A stretch of DNA of 64,000 nucleotides, taken from Verticiella alkaliphila (GTDB lineage: Bacteria > Pseudomonadota > Gammaproteobacteria > Burkholderiales > Burkholderiaceae_B). The stretch is from positions 62,001-126,000 of the forward strand of contig NZ_JADCNH010000006.1 in the NCBI RefSeq assembly GCF_018904615.1. Direction: 5' to 3'. The notes under the pieces were generated by a model. That model saw nothing but the letters and a program-made list of their open reading frames with translations. It did no database searches and was not told the origin of the DNA. This document shows positions 28,771 through 37,035 of this stretch, in pieces; the first letter of the stretch is position 1; each line of letters opens with the position of its first letter. Both the position numbers and the translations under genes were made by a program.

Positions 28771-28902
28771 GGTCGCAACAGGAATGTATTGATAAATACG
28801 TGATACGTATTATATAGTACACATTGATATCGTTTACGTCGGATAATCTTCTGTTATCCAACCTAAACATCGGTTTCGTGATTTTCCTCCCAGGAGCGGC
28901 GC
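28771..28902. promoter_or_regulatory. 132-bp AT-rich divergent region with two inverted repeats, candidate recombination/operator site
   Basis: This interval separates the recombinase and KfrA-like genes and is far richer in A and T than its flanks. It contains AATACG-TGATA-CGTATT (28795-28811), a 6-bp inverted repeat with a 5-base spacer of the size expected for a tyrosine-recombinase core, and GGATAA-TCTTCTG-TTATCC (28841-28859). TACACATT lies between them (28818-28825). In Tn4651-type elements the resolution site lies between tnpS and tnpT in an interval of similar size. It should also contain both promoters and be a target of the KfrA-like protein. Confidence 0.55.
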
Positions 28903-29985
28903 ATGGCCATCGGAATTCAGGCAACGGATGTGTGGTCAGCGGCCGATGCGCTGCTGCTCGCGGGCGACCAGCCCACCATCGAGCGCGTGCGGGCTCATCT
29001 GGGTCGCGGATCGCCCAATACCGTCGGCCCTCACCTCAAGGCCTGGTTCCGCACGCTCGGGGCGCGGCTCGCGGGGGAGGGGGGCGCGGCAGAGGAGGGC
29101 GGTGCGATGCCGGCGCCCGTGGCGCAGGCTTTCCAGGCTGTCTGGCGCAGTGCGAACGATGCCGCGCGAGAGGCCGCCCAGGCGGCGCTCACAGAGCAAC
29201 ACGACGCGCTGGCGACTGCCCGCTCGGCGCTGGACAAGGATCGCGAGGCCCTGCACCGCGACGCCGAGCGCCTGCGGCAACGCGAAGCCGATCTTGTGGC
29301 TGCCGTGGGCGCGGCGCGCGCCCAGGCGGAGGCGGCCGAGGGCCGCGCACGGGCGCTGGAGGCACGGTTGCGCCAGGCAGAGGCGTCGCTGCAGACGGCC
29401 TTGGCGCAGCGAGATGCCGCGCAGACGGCCGAACGTACCGCCGCCCAGGCGTTGCAGGACGAACAGGCCCATCATCAAGCGGCGATGAGTGAGGCACAGC
29501 GCAGCCACGAGCGCGCCATGCAGGAGGCCGTGCAAGCGCAGCGGGATGCTCTGGCACAGGCCGAGCAACGACACGCCACGCATGAACGGCGCTGGCTGAC
29601 CGAACTGGACAGCGAGCGTCAGGCCGCCCGGCGTGCGCACAAGGCCTGGGAGCAGGAACGACAAGGCCTGACCGGTCAGGTGGCCACGCTCACGGCGCGC
29701 TGCGCCGCGGCCGAATCCGGCGCAGGTGAGGCGCGCGAGGCGCTCGCCATCGCGCGTGCCGCGGCTCAACAGTGGGAAGCCCGCTGCCGGGACGTCCAGG
29801 CATCCGCGGAGGCCATCCAGACTGCGCTCCGGGAACGCAATACGGATCTGGGCACGCAGGTCGACGCCTGGAAGCAGCAATGTCACGACGCCCAGGCACG
29901 TCTCGATCGCATCGTCACCGCAGCGGCAGGCCGTGTCCGGCGTGCACGGCCAAGCGCACCGCCGGACGAGCCGGCATTGGACTGA
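28903..29985 (+). CDS. KfrA_N-domain coiled-coil DNA-binding protein, TnpT-like
   Basis: A 360-aa protein with CAGGAG 6 bases before the ATG. The N-terminal 60 residues (VWSAADALLLAGDQPTIERV, then HLGRGSPNTVGPHLKAW) match the KfrA_N DNA-binding domain. Residues about 75-345 are a long Ala/Gln/Glu/Arg-rich coiled coil with heptad character (e.g. LDKDREALHRDAERLRQREA), and the tail is basic (GRVRRARPSAPP). KfrA of IncP plasmids and TnpT of Tn4651-type transposons share this layout; TnpT stimulates recombination by the partner TnpS. It diverges from the tyrosine recombinase gene, so the two likely act together at the intergenic site. Plasmid-type KfrA function is less likely without other plasmid genes. 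Confidence 0.85.
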   Translation: MAIGIQATDVWSAADALLLAGDQPTIERVRAHLGRGSPNTVGPHLKAWFRTLGARLAGEGGAAEEGGAMPAPVAQAFQAVWRSANDAAREAAQAALTEQHDALATARSALDKDREALHRDAERLRQREADLVAAVGAARAQAEAAEGRARALEARLRQAEASLQTALAQRDAAQTAERTAAQALQDEQAHHQAAMSEAQRSHERAMQEAVQAQRDALAQAEQRHATHERRWLTELDSERQAARRAHKAWEQERQGLTGQVATLTARCAAAESGAGEAREALAIARAAAQQWEARCRDVQASAEAIQTALRERNTDLGTQVDAWKQQCHDAQARLDRIVTAAAGRVRRARPSAPPDEPALD

Positions 29986-30004
29986 TCGTTGGGAGACGGG
30001 AGCA

Positions 30005-30023
30005 CATGGGGTCTGCACCCATG
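30005..30023 (+). terminator. Hairpin after the KfrA-like gene, terminator candidate
   Basis: CATGGG and CCCATG form a 6-bp stem with a 7-base loop, 20 bases beyond the stop codon. A second small stem, TGAGTC-ACC-GACTCA, follows at 30043-30057. Neither has a T-tract, so assignment is by position only. Confidence 0.35.
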
Positions 30024-30205
30024 GCATGAGGACGAGCAGCGCTGAGTCACCGACTCATCATCTGTGCCGCGAAGCGGGTCGCGCAAGATGGACGCCGACG
30101 CCGCCCACGCGAGTCTAGCGGTGGCATGCTCGACGCTCCCGGTGACCCAATGGACCCGTGAAGGGCTCACCGCTGGATCCTCCTGAATCCGTATATGCAC
30201 TTAAC

Positions 30206-30225
30206 TTGACATAATACACATTATG
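30206..30225 (+). promoter_or_regulatory. TTGACA element overlapping inverted repeat CATAAT-ACAC-ATTATG upstream of the truncated phnD
   Basis: TTGACA (30206-30211) is a perfect -35 consensus and overlaps a 6-bp inverted repeat with a 4-base spacer (30210-30225). The segment is AT-rich in GC-rich surroundings and shares TACACATT with the recombinase/KfrA intergenic region. It could be a promoter plus operator supplied by the inserted module and now driving the phn genes. No good -10 box at 17 bp spacing is evident. Confidence 0.4.
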
Positions 30226-30255
30226 CGTGTGATTGAGGTGGGTAAAGGAGAGGCA

Positions 30256-30966
30256 ATGGAAAGCCAGTTCTTCCCTGTGCAATCGAATGCGGCCCAGATC
30301 GAGGCGATGCGCGCCGGCCGCCTGCATGTGGCGGGTTTCAACACGGGCGGCAACCCGCTCGCCGTCAACTGCGCGGGCTTCGTGCCCTTCGCGATGATGG
30401 CCGACCGCAACGGCGCCTATGGTTACGAGATGGAGATCATCGTGCCGGCGGACAGCAAGGCCCAGCGGATCCCGGATCTGCGCGGCCAGCGCATCGCGTT
30501 CACGTCGCAGACGTCGAACTCCGGCTATAAGGCGCCCTCGGCACTGCTCGCGAGCGAATACCAGATGCACGCCGAGAAGGACTACACGCCGATGTTCTCG
30601 GGCAAGCACGACAACTCCGTGATTGGCGTCGCCAACCGCGACTACGACGCCGCCGCCGTGGCCAATTCGGTGATGAAGCGCATGTTCGCGCGCAACGCCG
30701 TGGACAGCACCAAGATCCGCAGCATCTACAAGTCGCAGTCGTTTCCGACCACAGGCTATGGCTACGTCTACAACCTGAAGCCCGAGCTTGCAGAGAAGGT
30801 CAAGGAAGCCTTCTTCACGTATGACTGGACGGATTCGGCGCTCCTGGCCGAGTTCGGCAAGGCCGAGCCGGCTCAGGAAGCCTTCCTGCCTATCACCTAC
30901 CGCGAGCACTGGGCCGTGGTGCGTGACATCGACAAGGCGATGGACGTGAGCTACGCGTGCCAATGA
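30256..30966 (+). CDS. phnD: PhnD-type phosphonate/phosphite-binding protein, N-terminally truncated
   Basis: From the ATG at 30256 (AAAGGAGAGG just upstream) the product has 236 aa; an in-frame ATG at 30223 has no ribosome binding site. Sequence from [20 protein letters not shown] through [10 protein letters not shown] and [19 protein letters not shown] is typical of periplasmic PhnD/PtxB proteins, which are usually 300-340 aa. The signal peptide and the first lobe strand block (roughly 70-90 residues) are missing, and no remnant appears in any frame upstream. Without a signal peptide it cannot reach the periplasm. Its 3' end overlaps phnC (ATGA), as in intact phn operons. The break abuts the recombinase/KfrA module. 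Confidence 0.85.
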   Translation: MESQFFPVQSNAAQIEAMRAGRLHVAGFNTGGNPLAVNCAGFVPFAMMADRNGAYGYEMEIIVPADSKAQRIPDLRGQRIAFTSQTSNSGYKAPSALLASEYQMHAEKDYTPMFSGKHDNSVIGVANRDYDAAAVANSVMKRMFARNAVDSTKIRSIYKSQSFPTTGYGYVYNLKPELAEKVKEAFFTYDWTDSALLAEFGKAEPAQEAFLPITYREHWAVVRDIDKAMDVSYACQ

Positions 30967-31859
30967 CGATGCCCGAAACCGTGACGAGCGCCCTGCCGTT
31001 GCTGCGCGTGCGTGGCCTGTCCAAGCGCTATCCGACGGGGGCTACGGCCCTGTCGGACGTCAATCTGGACGTGCCCGCCGGTCAGGTGCTGGCGCTCATC
31101 GGCCCCTCGGGGGCCGGCAAGAGCACGCTGATCCGCTGCGTGAACCGTCTGGTCGAGCCGTCGTCCGGCGAGCTGAGCCTGGCCGGTCGCTCACTCGCCG
31201 GACTGGGCCGGCGCGGCCTGCGCGAAGCTCGGCGTCAGCTGGGCATGATCTTCCAGGAGTATGCACTGGTCGAACGGCTCACCGTCATGGAGAACGTGCT
31301 CTCGGGCCGTCTGGGCTACACCGGGTTCTGGCGCAGCTGGCTGCGCCGGTTCTCCGGCGAGGACGTCGCCCAGGCGTATGCATTTCTGGAGCGCGTGGGC
31401 CTGTCGGGCTACGAGAATCAGCGCGCCGACGCCTTGTCGGGCGGTCAGCGCCAGCGGGTCGGGATCGCCCGCGCGCTGATGCAGGATCCGTTGCTGTTGC
31501 TCGTGGACGAGCCGACCGCGAGCCTGGATCCCCGCACCTCGCGTCATGTGATGCGGCTCCTGTGCGAGCTGTGTCGCGAACGCGGGCTGTCGGCCATCGT
31601 GAACATCCACGACGTGGCCCTCGCCACGCGATTCGCCGATCGCATCGTCGGCCTTCAGAAAGGCCGCATCGTGTACGACGGCGCACCGGCGGGTCTGGGT
31701 GCCGCCGCGTTGACGGCCATCTACGGTGAGGAAGACTGGAATGCGCCGGGAACGACTGACGCCGGTCAGACCGAGCCACCGCCAGAGTCCGTACCCAGCG
31801 TGAGCGCCCTGCCCGCTGCCCGGCCCGCCGTGTCCTACTCACGGGCGCCTGCGACATGA
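30963..31859 (+). CDS. phnC: Phosphonate/phosphite ABC transporter ATP-binding protein PhnC
   Basis: A 298-aa ATPase starting at the ATG at 30963, which overlaps the phnD stop (ATGA). It has Walker [10 protein letters not shown], the Q-loop [12 protein letters not shown], the signature [16 protein letters not shown], Walker [14 protein letters not shown] and the switch His in [14 protein letters not shown]. It energises uptake of phosphonates, phosphite or a similar oxyanion by the two PhnE-type permeases that follow. The last 40 residues, Pro/Ala-rich, extend beyond the usual PhnC end. Its partner binding protein is the truncated PhnD, so the transporter may lack its substrate receptor unless another is encoded elsewhere. 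Confidence 0.95.
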   Translation: MTMPETVTSALPLLRVRGLSKRYPTGATALSDVNLDVPAGQVLALIGPSGAGKSTLIRCVNRLVEPSSGELSLAGRSLAGLGRRGLREARRQLGMIFQEYALVERLTVMENVLSGRLGYTGFWRSWLRRFSGEDVAQAYAFLERVGLSGYENQRADALSGGQRQRVGIARALMQDPLLLLVDEPTASLDPRTSRHVMRLLCELCRERGLSAIVNIHDVALATRFADRIVGLQKGRIVYDGAPAGLGAAALTAIYGEEDWNAPGTTDAGQTEPPPESVPSVSALPAARPAVSYSRAPAT

Positions 31860-32647
31860 CGATGCCCACCACCTGGCGGCCGCCGCGCCGCCTGTCCCCC
31901 GGCTGGCGCTGGGCAGTCGCGGCCGCTGCGCTGGCCTACCTGTGGGCGGCGCTGGGCTCCGTGCAGATGGACGCTGGCCGCGTCGCCGAGGGCCTCGTGC
32001 GGGGCTGGCGTTTCGTCGCTGCCTTCGCCGAACCCGACTTCGTCACGCGCTGGCGCGAGATCTCCGAAGGCATCCTGGAGAGCCTAGCCATGACGGTGGT
32101 GGCCACCGCGATCGGCGTGGTGCTGAGCATTCCGCTGGCGCTGGGCGCAGCCCGCAACCTGAGCCACCCGATGTTGTATGCAGTGTGCCGGGGCTTCATC
32201 GCCGTGTCGCGGGCGTTTCCCGAGCTCATCATCGCCATCCTGCTCGTGAAGATGTTCGGCTTCGGGCCGCTGGCTGGGATGATCACGCTCGTCATCGCGT
32301 CCATGGGCTTTCTCGGCAAGCTGCTGGCCGAAGAGATCGAGACGACCGAAGCCGCCCAGCTCGAGGCGATCCGCGCCACGGGCGCCGGCTGGTGGCAGCT
32401 CGTCTGCTATGCCGTGCAGCCCCAGGTGATGCCGCGCCTGGCGGGCCTGGCCATGTACCGCTTCGACATCAACTTTCGCGAGTCGGCCATCATCGGCATC
32501 GTGGGGGCCGGCGGTATTGGCGCCACGCTCAACACGGCGTTCGACCGCTACGAGTTCACGACGGCTGCGGCCATTCTTCTCATCATCATCGCCATCGTCC
32601 TTGCCTGCGAGTATGCCTCGGGCTGGGTGCGGCGCCGCTGCCTATGA
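31856..32647 (+). CDS. phnE: Phosphonate/phosphite ABC transporter permease PhnE (first copy)
   Basis: A 263-aa inner-membrane permease with about six hydrophobic helices ([73 protein letters not shown]). The EAA-type cytoplasmic loop that contacts PhnC is visible as [20 protein letters not shown], followed by the family segment [15 protein letters not shown]. Its start overlaps phnC (ATGA) and its stop overlaps the second permease in the same way, indicating a tightly coupled operon. The two permeases probably form a heterodimeric channel. Confidence 0.94.
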   Translation: MTMPTTWRPPRRLSPGWRWAVAAAALAYLWAALGSVQMDAGRVAEGLVRGWRFVAAFAEPDFVTRWREISEGILESLAMTVVATAIGVVLSIPLALGAARNLSHPMLYAVCRGFIAVSRAFPELIIAILLVKMFGFGPLAGMITLVIASMGFLGKLLAEEIETTEAAQLEAIRATGAGWWQLVCYAVQPQVMPRLAGLAMYRFDINFRESAIIGIVGAGGIGATLNTAFDRYEFTTAAAILLIIIAIVLACEYASGWVRRRCL

Positions 32648-33447
32648 CGACGTTCCCTACCACCTGGGAGGCCCGCACGCCGGCCCAGGCTCGCCTCGCC
32701 TGGCTCGGGTGGCTGTGTGCTGCCCTCCTCTTCGCCATCTGCTGGTCGCGCATCAGCGAGCACACGATCTGGGCCTTCGCCTGGGATGCACCGGCCGCCG
32801 GCTGGGATCTCGTCTCACGCATGTGGCCGCCACGCTGGTCGTATGCCGAGGCCATCGTCAAGCCCTTGTGGGACACGCTGAACATCGCCACGCTGGGCAC
32901 GGCCATCGGCACCGTGATCGCCCTGCCGATCGCCTTCGCAGCGGCGTCCAACACCAGCCCGAGCGTGCGCTTCGTGCGGCCCGTCGCGCTGCTGATGATC
33001 GTGGCCTCGCGCTCGGTGAACTCACTGATCTGGGCGATGCTGCTCGTCACGGTCGTGGGCCCCGGCGTGCTCGCGGGCATCATCGCCATCGCCCTGCGCT
33101 CCGTCGGTTTCGTGGGCAAGCTCGTGTATGAAGCGATCGAAGAGATCGACGCGCGCCAGGTGGAGGCGATCACCGCCACCGGGGCCACCGGTGCGCAAAC
33201 GCTCGCCTATGCCGTCGTGCCGCAGGTCAAGCCTGCGTTCATCGCCACGGCCCTGTACCGCTGGGACATCAACATCCGCGAATCCACGGTCCTCGGCATC
33301 GTGGGCGCGGGCGGCATCGGCATGCCGCTGGCCGCGTCCGTGGACACGCTCGCCTGGCCACAGGTGACCGTGATCTTCGCAGCCATCCTGGGCACGGTGT
33401 TCCTGTCGGAATGGGTGTCGAACCGGTTGCGGCGCGCCGTGATCTGA
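32644..33447 (+). CDS. phnE: Phosphonate/phosphite ABC transporter permease PhnE (second copy)
   Basis: A 267-aa permease starting at the ATG at 32644, coupled to the first copy by an ATGA overlap. It has the same plan: hydrophobic helices (LAWLGWLCAALLFAICW; LNIATLGTAIGTVIALPIAF; LVTVVGPGVLAGIIAIAL), the EAA loop EAITATGATGAQTLAYAVVP and [15 protein letters not shown]. It resembles the first copy clearly but not closely, consistent with an ancient duplication as in other phnCDE1E2 operons. The frame is open far upstream, overlapping the first permease, but homology begins at [13 protein letters not shown]. It ends 2 bases before the convergent stop codon of the large RTX-type gene. Confidence 0.94.
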   Translation: MTTFPTTWEARTPAQARLAWLGWLCAALLFAICWSRISEHTIWAFAWDAPAAGWDLVSRMWPPRWSYAEAIVKPLWDTLNIATLGTAIGTVIALPIAFAAASNTSPSVRFVRPVALLMIVASRSVNSLIWAMLLVTVVGPGVLAGIIAIALRSVGFVGKLVYEAIEEIDARQVEAITATGATGAQTLAYAVVPQVKPAFIATALYRWDINIRESTVLGIVGAGGIGMPLAASVDTLAWPQVTVIFAAILGTVFLSEWVSNRLRRAVI

Positions 33448-33449
33448 CC

Positions 33450-36400
33450 CTACACGAAGCTTAGGCTGGTGTTCACGTTGCCCACGAGGGCAATGCTCTC
33501 GGCAGACTCGGCCACGTTCAGGAGCACCTGACCATAGTCGTAGACGCCCTGCTGCAACTGCGCCAGCAGCAGGGCTTTCTCGGCTCCGGAAGCCTCACGG
33601 TTCAGCGCGGTGTGACAGAGATGATCGATGAACCCGACATCGCCGGTTTGCTGCTGCAGGCTGCGGGCTTCGTCAGACGCCGCGAAGGTGTCAGCGATCG
33701 CGCCCATCGACATGCCCTGCTCCCGGGCGCCGAGCCAGAAATTGAGTCCCGCCTCGTCCGGTGCCCGGCCGAACATCGCGTGGTACATGCGCACCAGCAC
33801 CGCCGGGTCGCTGTGGTTGAAATCGAGATCGTAGGATGCAGACAGCTTCTCTACGGCGTTCACGAAGCTCAGCGCAACGCTTGCGCGGTCGGTTCCGTCC
33901 GCCATGGCCGCCAGCCAGAACGCCGTGCCGGACGCATCGCCTGCACGGCCGAGCACGCTCTCGTAGAGGCTGGCCACGAACGCCGCGTCGTCGATGACCC
34001 CGCCGAGATTCCCCGGCTGGCCAGCCTCGGCCGACGCCAGGATCGCGGCCGCCACGTCGTGCATCGACGCGCCCTTCGCATGCTGATCCTCCCAGAATGC
34101 CACTTCTGCGGCGGACGCCGGGCGCTGAAGCAGGCCCTCGTAGAGGCGCGCCAACACGGCGTCCGTTCCTGTGCCCTGCCCGCCTGCAAAGCGCAGCGTC
34201 TCCACGGCGGCTACCGTGTCCGTGCCGTCGTTGCCGGCCTTGTCGGTGATGACGAGCACACCATCCTGGAAGCGCAGCGAATAATCGTCGGCACGCCCAC
34301 TGAAGCCTGCGGTGTCATGACCTTGGCCTCCGTCGAGGTAGTCATCGCCCTCTCCACCGACGATCAGGTCATCGCCATCTCCGCCGTACAGGGTATCGTT
34401 ACCGGCGCCCAGGATGAAGGTCTGGTCGGCATCATCCCCCCAGACGACCTGCGCGCCGTTGCCGCCAGTCACGGTCGCCTCGCCGATGATCGCGGCAAAC
34501 GCCACGTTTTGCAGTTCGATAGGCGAGCTGTTCGCCGAGCCGCGTGTATCGATCACGAGTGCGGTACGCACCGATTCGTCGCTCTGCAGTTGGCTGCTCA
34601 GCACCAGTGGCATCCCGCTGCCATCGCCCTCACCCATGACGACGATCGTCTGCACCAGGAGCAAGCTGTCGGCTGCCAGCTCCTCCACGAAGGCCTGACC
34701 GCCGCCGGTCATGGCCTGCTGCGTTGCCGAGCCGTCGGCCGTGTGCGCCGTGATCTCACGGATCAGATGCTTCAGCGACAGGCTGGGTAGCTGGGGCTGG
34801 ACGCCGCTCGCCTCCAGGCCGAAGCCCACGGGCACCTGCGCGAGCAGCAGCGTATCCCCCGCCGCATGCTTCACGAGCGGAATGTCGGCCCGTGCACGGT
34901 CGCCGCCCTGGTCCTGCCGCGACGGCGTCACGATGGGCACGGTCAGCACCTGGACCACCGTGCCGTCGCTGCGCACGGCCGTGCTGCTGACGACAGGCAC
35001 CCCATCGATGAGGGTCGTCTGGGTCGGTGGCGGCACCGGCGCAGGTGTGTGGTTGGTCACGGCAGTGCCCGGCAGACTCGCGGCATCGTTGCCCGCCGCA
35101 TCCTGGATGGCGTGCACGTCATCGTCGGGCGTCGGGTCGGCGTAAGCGACGCTCACCACTTGGCCGAAGGTCACGGTCGTAGCCAGCGTCAAGGTCACGG
35201 TGTGCGCGGCCGCATCGATCGCCACGCTGCTCACCGTCACGCTCCTGCCGCCCGCCATCACCGCGAACGCGCTGACGGGGGGCGCATGCACCGCATCCAG
35301 CTCGGCCGTGTCGCTGTAGGTCATGACGAGCGTCCGGCCGTTCACGGTGGCGCCCGTGAAGATCGGAGCGTCCGTGTCGACCCGGATGCCGTCCAGCGCG
35401 GGGACCGCACCGTCCAGCGAAAGGACGGCAGCGTTACCTGCGAGATCGGTGATCGCGGTCGTGTTGCGCGTGATCGCGCCCAGCGCGATGCCGTCGGCGG
35501 CGTTGTCGCCGGCCTGCAAGGTATAGGTGTAGATGATGGCATTGGCCGTCTTGTCGGCGTAGGCCGCCTCGCGCAGCGTGCCGCCGATGCTCAGGCCCAG
35601 CGCGCTGTCCGTGCCCGTGACCGCCACCTCTTCGTCGAACGTCACCGTAAAGCTCAGCGTCTGGCCCAAACCGTACAGGCCATCGGCCGGCACGCCGATG
35701 TCACCACTGACGACAGGCGCCACGGTGTCGATCAGGATGCCGGCAGTCGATGGCAGATGCCCCGCCAGGCTGAGATCCGCGTTGTTGCCGACAGCGTCGC
35801 GAATGGTGCCGCCGTTGAGCGCGATACCGTTGATGGCAATGCCATCGGCGTCGTTGTCGCCCGCCTGCACGGTGTAGGTGTAGGTGATGCTGTTGGCCGT
35901 CTTAGATTCGTAGGTGGCGCTGCGCGGCGCGCTGCCAATCGTCAGGGTCAGGGTGCTTGCCGTCCCGGTGACGATGACGTTCTCATCGAACGTCACGGTG
36001 AAGTGCAGAACCTGGCCCTCTGGGTAGCTACCGTCGTCCGGGACGGCGATCGTCCCGCTGATCGACGGGACGGTCCCATCGACGATCACGCCGGTCGTCA
36101 CGCCAACGCCTTGCAGGGTCAGGTCGGCCGGGTTGCCGGCGGCATCGCGGATGGTGCTGCTGCCCGTGTTCAAGGCGCCGACCACGATGCCGTTCGCATC
36201 CCTGTCGCCCGCCTGCACGATGTAGCGGTAGGTCACGGTGTTGCCGCTGCTGGACAGGAATACCGCGCTGCGGGTCGCGTCGCCCACGGTCAGGCTGAGC
36301 GTGCTGTCGCTGCCCGTCACCTGGACGTTCTCGTCGAAGTTGACGGTGAAATCCAGGTTTTGCCCGGCACCATACACGGCATTGAACGGCACCGCGACGG

Positions 36401-36836
36401 TGGCCACAGCGGGCGCGGTGGTATCGATCAGGATGCCTGCCGTCGACGGCAGGTGACCGGCCAGCCAAAAAATGGCGTCGTTGCCAGCCGCATCGCGAAT
36501 GGTGCTGCCGTTGAGCACGATATTCGTGACTTGGATGCCATTGGAGTCGCTGTCTCCAGGTTGCACGGTATAGCGATAGGTGATGCTGGTGCTCGAATGC
36601 GTGTGGTACGTCGCGCTGCGTGCCGCGCCGCCAACGTCCATGACCAACATGCTGCTGGTGCCGGTGATGATCACGTCTTCGGTGAAGGTGACCGTAAAGT
36701 CGAGCGTCTGACCTGCCCTATAAGCGGCGTTGGCGGGTACGGTGATGTTGCCGCTGATCGAGGGCGGGCTGTCATCGGCCAGCATACTGTTGGTTGCATC
36801 GTGGCTGGCATCGTGAACAATTGGCGTGGGCGCCAT
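33450..36836 (-). CDS. Large RTX-type surface or secreted protein with Ig-like repeats and DUF4214
   Basis: From the ATG at 36836 (CTGGAG upstream) the product has 1128 aa. It contains four tandem Ig-like repeats of about 110 residues, each with a VTFDENV-type strand, a YTVQAGDND-type motif and GSTIRDAAGN. A SwmB-like domain (GRTLVMTYSDTAELDAVHAP), a Pro-rich hinge, and a region ending in calcium-binding nonapeptides (GGDGDDLIVGGEGDDYLDGG, about 812-840) follow. The last 270 residues resemble DUF4214 repeats (AVLARLYEGLLQRPASAAEV; ALVRMYHAMFGRAPDEAGL-like). There is no N-terminal signal peptide from this start, so type I secretion is expected, but no such exporter is in the window. An ATG at 36890 would add a hydrophobic leader. 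Confidence 0.85.
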   Translation of the reverse strand: MAPTPIVHDASHDATNSMLADDSPPSISGNITVPANAAYRAGQTLDFTVTFTEDVIITGTSSMLVMDVGGAARSATYHTHSSTSITYRYTVQPGDSDSNGIQVTNIVLNGSTIRDAAGNDAIFWLAGHLPSTAGILIDTTAPAVATVAVPFNAVYGAGQNLDFTVNFDENVQVTGSDSTLSLTVGDATRSAVFLSSSGNTVTYRYIVQAGDRDANGIVVGALNTGSSTIRDAAGNPADLTLQGVGVTTGVIVDGTVPSISGTIAVPDDGSYPEGQVLHFTVTFDENVIVTGTASTLTLTIGSAPRSATYESKTANSITYTYTVQAGDNDADGIAINGIALNGGTIRDAVGNNADLSLAGHLPSTAGILIDTVAPVVSGDIGVPADGLYGLGQTLSFTVTFDEEVAVTGTDSALGLSIGGTLREAAYADKTANAIIYTYTLQAGDNAADGIALGAITRNTTAITDLAGNAAVLSLDGAVPALDGIRVDTDAPIFTGATVNGRTLVMTYSDTAELDAVHAPPVSAFAVMAGGRSVTVSSVAIDAAAHTVTLTLATTVTFGQVVSVAYADPTPDDDVHAIQDAAGNDAASLPGTAVTNHTPAPVPPPTQTTLIDGVPVVSSTAVRSDGTVVQVLTVPIVTPSRQDQGGDRARADIPLVKHAAGDTLLLAQVPVGFGLEASGVQPQLPSLSLKHLIREITAHTADGSATQQAMTGGGQAFVEELAADSLLLVQTIVVMGEGDGSGMPLVLSSQLQSDESVRTALVIDTRGSANSSPIELQNVAFAAIIGEATVTGGNGAQVVWGDDADQTFILGAGNDTLYGGDGDDLIVGGEGDDYLDGGQGHDTAGFSGRADDYSLRFQDGVLVITDKAGNDGTDTVAAVETLRFAGGQGTGTDAVLARLYEGLLQRPASAAEVAFWEDQHAKGASMHDVAAAILASAEAGQPGNLGGVIDDAAFVASLYESVLGRAGDASGTAFWLAAMADGTDRASVALSFVNAVEKLSASYDLDFNHSDPAVLVRMYHAMFGRAPDEAGLNFWLGAREQGMSMGAIADTFAASDEARSLQQQTGDVGFIDHLCHTALNREASGAEKALLLAQLQQGVYDYGQVLLNVAESAESIALVGNVNTSLSFV

Positions 36837-37035
36837 GACAAGCTCCAGGAAAACGGCGGTAGCGGGAAGCAGAAAGCGAGGTGCATGCAAGCCATGACCG
36901 AGTTACGCAACGTCGGCCTCACCCAGTCACCGTATTTTTAGAATTATCGTGAATGGTTACATCACGTGAGGATTGCACCCATCCTGCCGCGCATTCGTGT
37001 AACCGTCAATGGCAGCCTTGATGCGATACGCAAGA

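Noticed and set aside
30117-30174. Inverted repeat AGCGGTG/CACCGCT (44-base spacing) as transposon end
   Set aside because: Seven-base arms are too short and common in GC-rich DNA, and no target duplication is visible beside them.
30115-30963. Antisense frame covering phnD
   Set aside because: Antisense of the recognisable PhnD-type sequence; no start signal or homology.
34866-36941. Open frame of about 690 codons opposite the RTX-type gene
   Set aside because: It mirrors the Ig-repeat coding sequence and shows the same periodicity. No independent features support it.
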